From positions 2,356,001 to 2,420,000 of the forward strand of contig NC_089445.1 in assembly GCF_026210795.1 (NCBI RefSeq): DNA of 64,000 bases. Reading direction: 5' to 3'. Positions 58,781 to 64,000 of this stretch are shown one piece after another. A model generated the notes under the pieces. It ran no database searches, was not told the origin of the DNA, and saw only the letters and a list, made by a program, of their open reading frames with translations. A program made the position numbers and the translations under genes. This DNA is from Rhizophagus irregularis (taxonomy: Eukaryota; Glomeromycota; Glomeromycetes; Glomerales; Glomeraceae). The first letter of the stretch is position 1; each line of letters begins with the position of its first letter.

Positions 58781-59640
58781 TGCTATGGGAAGGGTTCGTA
58801 TGAGATATCTGATAGAAAATTTTTTTTCAGAAATTTCCTAAGATTTGTATAGGATATTTTTGATAAATAGAGATTTTTTTTTTTTTTTTTTTGATTTCTA
58901 CGCATTTGTATGGGAAGAGTTCGTATGGAATATTTTGAAAGATTTTCTAAGAGTTTGTATAGGAAGAATTTGTATGAGATTCTTTGATAGAAAATTTTTT
59001 AAGAGATTTTCTAAGAGTTCGTATGGGAAGAGTTCGTATGGGATATCTGAGAGAAAATTTTTTTAAGAGATTTTCTAAGAGGTCGTATGGGAAGGGTTCG
59101 TATGGGATATCTGATAGAAAATATTTTAAGAGTTTTTCTAAGAGTTCATATTGGGAAGGGTTCAGTATGGGATATCTGATAGAAAATTTTTTTAAGAGAT
59201 TTTCTAAGAGTTTATATGGGAAGGGTTCATATGGGATATCTGATAGAAAATTTTTTTGAGAAATTTCCTAAGATTTGTATAGGATATTTTGATAAATAGA
59301 GATTTTTTTTTTTTGAGATTTCTACGTGTTTGTATGGAAAGAGTTCATATGGAATATTTTGATAAAGATTTTCTAAGAGTTTGTATAGAAAGAATTCGTA
59401 TGAGATTCTTTGATAGAAAATTTTTTAAGAGATTTTCTAAGAGTTCGTATGGGAAGGGTTCATATGGGATATCTTTGATTGATAGAGATTTCTTTTTTGT
59501 AAAATTTTTTAGGGTGTTTTTGATGGAAATTTTTTTTTTTTTTGAGATTTTCTAAGATTCGTATAGGAAATAGAGAATTTTTTTTTGAAATTTTCTAAGA
59601 ATTTGTATGAGATATTTTTAATAGAGAATTTTTTAGAATT
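58781..59640. repeat. Minisatellite of about 64-66 base units
   Basis: About a dozen degenerate units of the form ttttctaagagttcgtatgg, then gaagggttcgtatgggatat, ctgatagaaaattttttaag. Unit lengths vary around 63-66 bases, some expanded by T tracts. Where the unit is 66 bases the + strand stays open and repeats RFSKSSYGKGSYGISDRKFF, but no start signal or homology supports a gene. Confidence 0.88.
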
Positions 59641-60455
59641 CGTACCATTAATTAAAAAACAATATACTTTTTATTAAATTTACATTAAATAAATTAAACA
59701 ATTTTAAAAAAATTTAGGTCTCCGAAAGTCTAAGGTAAATTTTAATACAAATTTAAAAGTGAGAGACAGTAAAAATTGAAATTTTTTCTGGAGATGCGAT
59801 ATTTATCTATTATTAACCAATTAAAATTCGGTCTGATCTTTATGCACGTGACCTGATCTTAACATGCATATAAATTACCAAACTCGAGTTTGTTTATTTT
59901 TCAAAAAATATACACGCTCTTTCTTTTCTGTTTGTTTTTTTCTTATTCTCTTTACATTTTACAGGTATATTAATTATTGTATTTTTGTCATTAAATTTAT
60001 TGTACTGACTATATTTTATTTTATAATATTAACTTTATCACTTTTTAATATTACTAATGTAATGTTATATTTCTTTATTTTTACTAACATCATCATGTAT
60101 TTTTCTTTTTTTTATATATTTTATCAAACTCTTCATAATACTAACTGTATTTATTATTTATTTGTACTTTACTACGGTTACTAACTTTTTATATTTACTC
60201 TTTACTATTTATTAAATATTACTAACTTTATCAGTTATATACTAACATCTGTTTTTAAAAAAGATTATGAATGGTTTTTATTTTAAATATTAATTATTTA
60301 TGTTTATTTACACTACTTATTAATATAAATAAATAAAGACACTATGTATTTTATTATTTGTAGAGTTTATAATTTTAATAAATATTATTATGTGCTGTAA
60401 TAAATTTTATTATTGGTTATATGATTACTACTAGAAAATTTTACCAATTGGTTAT
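59641..60455. other. AT-rich spacer
   Basis: A hydrophobic open frame at 59864-60184 is rich in Phe/Tyr/Ile, as random T-rich DNA would be, and is not called. Nothing else recognised. Confidence 0.5.
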
Positions 60456-60630
60456 TTGACCATAAATTGACCTATAAATTGACCATAAATTGACCATAAA
60501 ATTGACCATAAAATTGACCATAAATTGACCATAAATTGACCATAAATTAACCATAAATTAACCATTAATTGACCATTAATTTACCATTGATTGACTATAA
60601 ATTGACCATCGATTGACCATAAAATTAACT
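60456..60630. repeat. Tandem array of attgaccataaa
   Basis: About thirteen copies of a 12-13 base unit (attgaccataaa) with growing divergence toward the right end. Confidence 0.9.
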
Positions 60631-60895
60631 ATCATTCGTCACCAATCGGTCACCAATCGGTCACCAATCTGTCACCAATCTGTTACCAATCGGTTACCAA
60701 TCTGTCATAAATCTGTCACCTATCTGTCAACAATCAGGCAGCCTGATAGGTGACTGATTGGTGTCGGATTTTGGCGGAAATCAGGTATCAATCGGGCAGC
60801 CCGATTGGTATTAGATTGGTAAAATCAGGCATCAATCAGGCATCAATCAGGCACCCGATTGGTGACTGATTGGTGACTGATTTGACACTTTTCGA
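60631..60895. repeat. Third CCAATCGGTCA-type array
   Basis: Units of 11-13 bases (caccaatcggt, caccaatctgt, caatcaggcatc) in direct order for the first half and inverted (gattggtgactg) in the second half, ending gactgatttgacacttt, which mirrors the gtcaaat..cagtca start of the array at 57.2 kb. Confidence 0.85.
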
Positions 60896-60949
60896 CCTGT
60901 GTGACCAGACATATTTCCGCAATAAAGTCTTAAAGCTTTATCCTAAGAT

Positions 60950-62290
60950 ATCTTTACATCTAAGAACAAATTTACAGACATATATCATTGCAAGACAAAA
61001 TCTTCACTTTGTCCATCATGCAGAACGAATCATAAAGAAAATATAGTAGATTATTATAAGAAAGGTTCAGGAACCAGCTCTAGCACCTCTTATAGTATAG
61101 GTTGTATGTTTAGATATACAGGGGATCTTGAGGTGGTAGCATAGGCCAGTCATATGAAAGCTCAAGATTTGTAGGGGATATCCTAATGCTGTGCTTAAAG
61201 ATCCACCACTGGAGCCCACAGTATAGACTATTCAATTCCTGATTCAGCCAGTTCGGTGTTGATTACATCAGGTATTCCTTTCCAAAATCAGTAGTTCTGT
61301 GTGATGGGCTTACGTACACCACATTAATTCTGTATATATTCACAGTACAACTGTCTTAGTCTTTTTTTTGAAGAAATACCGCAAGACCGCAGGATCGCAG
61401 GACAAAAAATGTTTTTCAACTGCGGAAGACAACTTGAATAAGCTATAAAAGGGAAGAAATCTCTTCATCCTTCCTAACGGGACATTTGTATTTTAAAGAT
61501 GGTCTTGATTCTACTTGTTCTAGCAGAATGGCTTTCACAGGCACAAGTCCCCATTTTTCAGATCCTAGTTCTCAGATAAGACACGTGGGATAGTTATTTA
61601 GATATTCAACCGCTACTCGTAAATGTCTAACCCATGCACGTATTAATTTAAGGTTGGAAGATACTGACTCAACTGCATACTGGATCTTGTATAGATTTTT
61701 TGAGAGGGTCTGGTTAAATCGCTCTACAATTGCAAGTCCTCGATAAAAGTACACTCCTATTACCCATATTGTAATATTATGATCTTGCATCAATCAGAAC
61801 GTTTCACCTATAAATTCACAGCCTCCATCACATTGTAAAAGTTTCAGCCAATCCAATAGTATATCCTGATTATTATATATGCTTTTGAATGCTTTAACGA
61901 CTTCGTTACTATTCTTTGAAGTCAGAGAAATTGCACTTTTATATCGGGATACTACATTAATGCAGGTTAGCATTGCTTTATATCTCTTCCCCTTGTATTC
62001 ATTATGTGTTAGAAAAAGTACATCAGCCTGATGCATGCAGTTCGGTTATGTGATTCGTCCATAACTAACTCTAGGAATGTATTTTGGAGGTGGCTTATAG
62101 ATTTAGTAATAATTAGTATGACTGCTGATGTTCTAAAAAGTTTCGGCATTCACTTAAACAAAGCCGATGACCTTCTCTCTCACATATATCTTTTAACGAT
62201 TTAGGACTGGAATGATAACCAATTGGGCAGTAATAAATTTTCTGCAATGTATAGTTTCTTTCGATTTTTTCCACTTCACCGGGATCTATT
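60950..62290 (-). mobile_element. Fossil integrase (rve type) of an LTR- or Polinton-like element
   Basis: Minus-strand pieces carry an N-terminal Cys/His part (CEREGHRLCLSECRNF), a catalytic core with HQADVLFLTHNEYKGKRYKA and LTCINVVSRYKSAISLTSK, QCDGGCEFIG, and IVERFNQTLSKNLYKIQYA with the catalytic Glu region. Order and spacing fit a retroviral-type integrase. The C-terminal part is faint. Broken in several places and old. The family, LTR retrotransposon or Polinton, cannot be settled here. Confidence 0.72.
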
Positions 62291-62317
62291 TTAATAATAG
62301 GAATTGATGGGTATTGA

Positions 62318-62449
62318 TAAAGATGTTAGCCGTAATTCAAAAAAATGCCGTAATACAAAATTTTTATATGCCGTAATTAATTAAGGCTATAAAAATCCTA
62401 TAGCCGTAATTCAAAATTTTTTAAAAAATAATTAAGGCTAACATCTTTA
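62318..62449. mobile_element. 132-base MITE with 8-base target duplication
   Basis: The ends taaagatgttagcc and ggctaacatcttta are inverted copies. GGTATTGA flanks both sides (62310-62317 and 62450-62457), an exact 8-base target duplication of the hAT/P style. The interior repeats agccgtaattcaaaa words in both directions. Confidence 0.9.
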
Positions 62450-62473
62450 GGTATTGAATCAGCATATCTTAAT

Positions 62474-63792
62474 TTGCTAAATAGCAACTTTACTTTACGT
62501 AAAGAGCTAATTTTAGAGGAAACAAATAATATTTCCAATAAGGAGAAAATCTGTAAACTTACAAAGGAGATAGAGGCATGTGAGCGACATATCTTCTACC
62601 TCGAAAAAAATCTTGTCTCACGTGAGGATGAGATCGAGCAGATGAAGATAGAGTGTCAGTCTATCCAAAATGAACTAGAAACAAAGATATCTCATCAGAG
62701 GAAAATTCACCAGTATGCGGAAACTCTCCAAATCAATATAATTCAGATACTGATTTAGATATGGCTACAATCACAGAATTGGCCAATGCCATCGATGGTT
62801 ATCTGGAAAATGAAACAACTCATAGGACTATTTTGATAGACCAAATAAAAAGATCCACAAGACAACTTCGTCGAAGAGATAATAATTTGCAACAGAATTT
62901 AATTCAAGAACAACGAAATCAGCATAATGCAGAAACAGAACAGGATGCACGTATTCTAGAATTAAGAAATGTTCAAGGAGAGCGAGATATGGCTATTTTG
63001 GCTTATAATAATGAGAGGGATGCACACAGGGATAGTCAACGAATAGCTCAACAGAGACAAGCACAGATTGCGATATTATTACAAGAGAAATTTGCTTTTC
63101 GACTATTGATTCAACGTAAAGATGCACAAGTCGCTGAATATAGAAGAAATGCCCACAGAATGACTGTATGCTATAATACAGATACAGAGTGTTGGAAAAG
63201 AAGACATGCCAGCTGTGCTTAACAAGCTCAGAACTGGAAAGGTCGATATCAGCAATCGCAGAATCGGAATCAGAACCTGAATCAGAATATTTTTAATTTG
63301 CAGCAACAAATATTTACACTTCAAAACAATCCTCTACATATAGGAATAGCGGGGTATGCGTCCAAGAGATTTTCAGGTAGATCAGATGAAGATATAAATG
63401 AATTTGTAAAAGATTTCAGACTTTATCTTACAGCTGCCAATATCAATACTGGTAATCCCGCTAGCAAACAAAGAGCTTTAAAACTATTTTGGTTATGCCT
63501 AACAGGCGAAGCATCACGCTGGGTTGAAGATAGACTTATAGGTAAAAAATGGCGATTGAATCATGTAAGATGTGGGAATGCATTAGCAAATATAGCTGCT
63601 GTAGTGGGCTTAAATAATGCTCAAATAACAGCAACCATAATTAATGCACCATATGGTACTATACCACCAGCATTACCAGCTGACGCTACTAGTGCTACAG
63701 TTATTTCAGCACATAATGTTCACGCAGATGAGGACTGGTCTTACGCTGGAGGATGTCCTGTGGATGCTGCTACAGCAACTAATGAGTTTTAA
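62474..63792 (+). mobile_element. Fossil Gag-like gene of a retroelement
   Basis: The first part is a coiled coil (LTKEIEACERHIFYLEKNL, then RRRDNNLQQNLIQEQRNQHN and RIAQQRQAQIAILLQEKFA). The last part (GRSDEDINEFVKDFRLYLTA, ALKLFWLCLTGEASRWVED) has the layout of a Ty3-type Gag/retrotrans_gag domain. No protease, reverse transcriptase or LTR is visible within the window, which ends soon after. Broken in a few places; a fossil. Confidence 0.6.
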
Positions 63793-63795
63793 ATA

Positions 63796-63928
63796 CCGTA
63801 TACTTCTGAAATTAAGCACCCTTTTTTGACCGTAATGCTGGCTAGCAACAGCATAATGTAAGCCAAAATTTTCATAATTCTGGCCAGGAGTGCTTATTTT
63901 TGGGGTGCTTAATATCAGAAGTATACGG
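63796..63928. mobile_element. 133-base MITE with TA target duplication
   Basis: The ends ccgtatacttctga and tcagaagtatacgg are inverted copies, continued inside by attaagcaccc and gggtgcttaat. TA flanks both sides (63794-63795 and 63929-63930). Inner words (ccgtaatgctggc and ggccag) add a weaker pairing. It has no coding content and is probably mobilised by a Tc1/mariner-type transposase. Confidence 0.88.
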
Positions 63929-64000
63929 TAATAATAATCATATAGTTTTTCCTGATATCAACATTAGTCAGGTCATTTATTGGTTTAAAAGGAATTATCC

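Noticed and set aside
59864-60184. 106-codon hydrophobic frame
   Set aside because: Phe/Tyr/Ile-rich product of T-rich DNA; no credible helix pattern, start context or homology.
60456-60895. CRISPR-like array of short repeats
   Set aside because: The units are contiguous 11-13 base words without unique spacers, and the sequence is eukaryotic. It is a tandem array.

Overview
The window looks like nuclear DNA of an arbuscular mycorrhizal fungus of the Rhizophagus type (Glomeromycotina). This is inferred from the very AT-rich sequence, the many short GT-AG introns, a local expansion of tyrosine-kinase-like genes, a fungal half-size ABCG transporter, a Vps74/GOLPH3 gene, and dense repeats of kinds I associate with that lineage. 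No database search was possible; family names come from visible motifs, and gene structures from splice sites that keep the reading frame.

Region 1 (about 1-17.5 kb) is a kinase cluster on the + strand. It holds four kinase genes with open domains (1230-2594, 8911-10783, 11495-13200, 15832-17534) and three kinase pseudogenes (3104-3867, 14204-15000, 15406-15552), with one minus-strand ABCG transporter (4914-7169) between them. Three of the four kinases end in a chain of tiny phase-1 exons encoding a repeated motif that finishes in ..FDI. The pseudogene pair at 14.2-15.5 kb is a decayed duplicate of the pair at 8.9-13.2 kb. One kinase (1230-2594) has lost the catalytic Asp of its HRD motif.

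Region 2 (19.5-26 kb) is ordinary single-copy gene space: a nine-exon gene with a putative Ig-like (He_PIG type) domain, BCKDHB (mitochondrial branched-chain 2-oxoacid dehydrogenase E1 beta) and, convergent with it, VPS74/GOLPH3.

Region 3 (26.7-43 kb) is transposon graveyard around one APH-type kinase gene (32703-34259). It has a complete-ended pogo/Tigger-like element (26779-29554), a Tc1/mariner-IS630 element (30228-31917), a fossil primase fragment, a hAT-like MITE with target duplication, and a minus-strand LINE remnant interrupted by several foldback elements, one of them 522 bp long.

Region 4 (43-57 kb) is visibly less AT-rich and carries lineage-specific repetitive genes and fossils: a fossil primase-helicase (D5-like) next to a fossil tyrosine recombinase, a Tc1 element with TA target duplications, an F-box-like/retropepsin-like fossil, two copies of a Crinkler-like N-domain plus coiled-coil module, an Uma2-like nuclease gene and a coiled-coil family gene.

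Region 5 (57-64 kb) is built of short-motif arrays, tandem palindromes, a minisatellite, and fossils of an integrase and a Gag-like gene with two more MITEs. The host genes show no operon-like organisation. What links the window is repeated local duplication and insertion.
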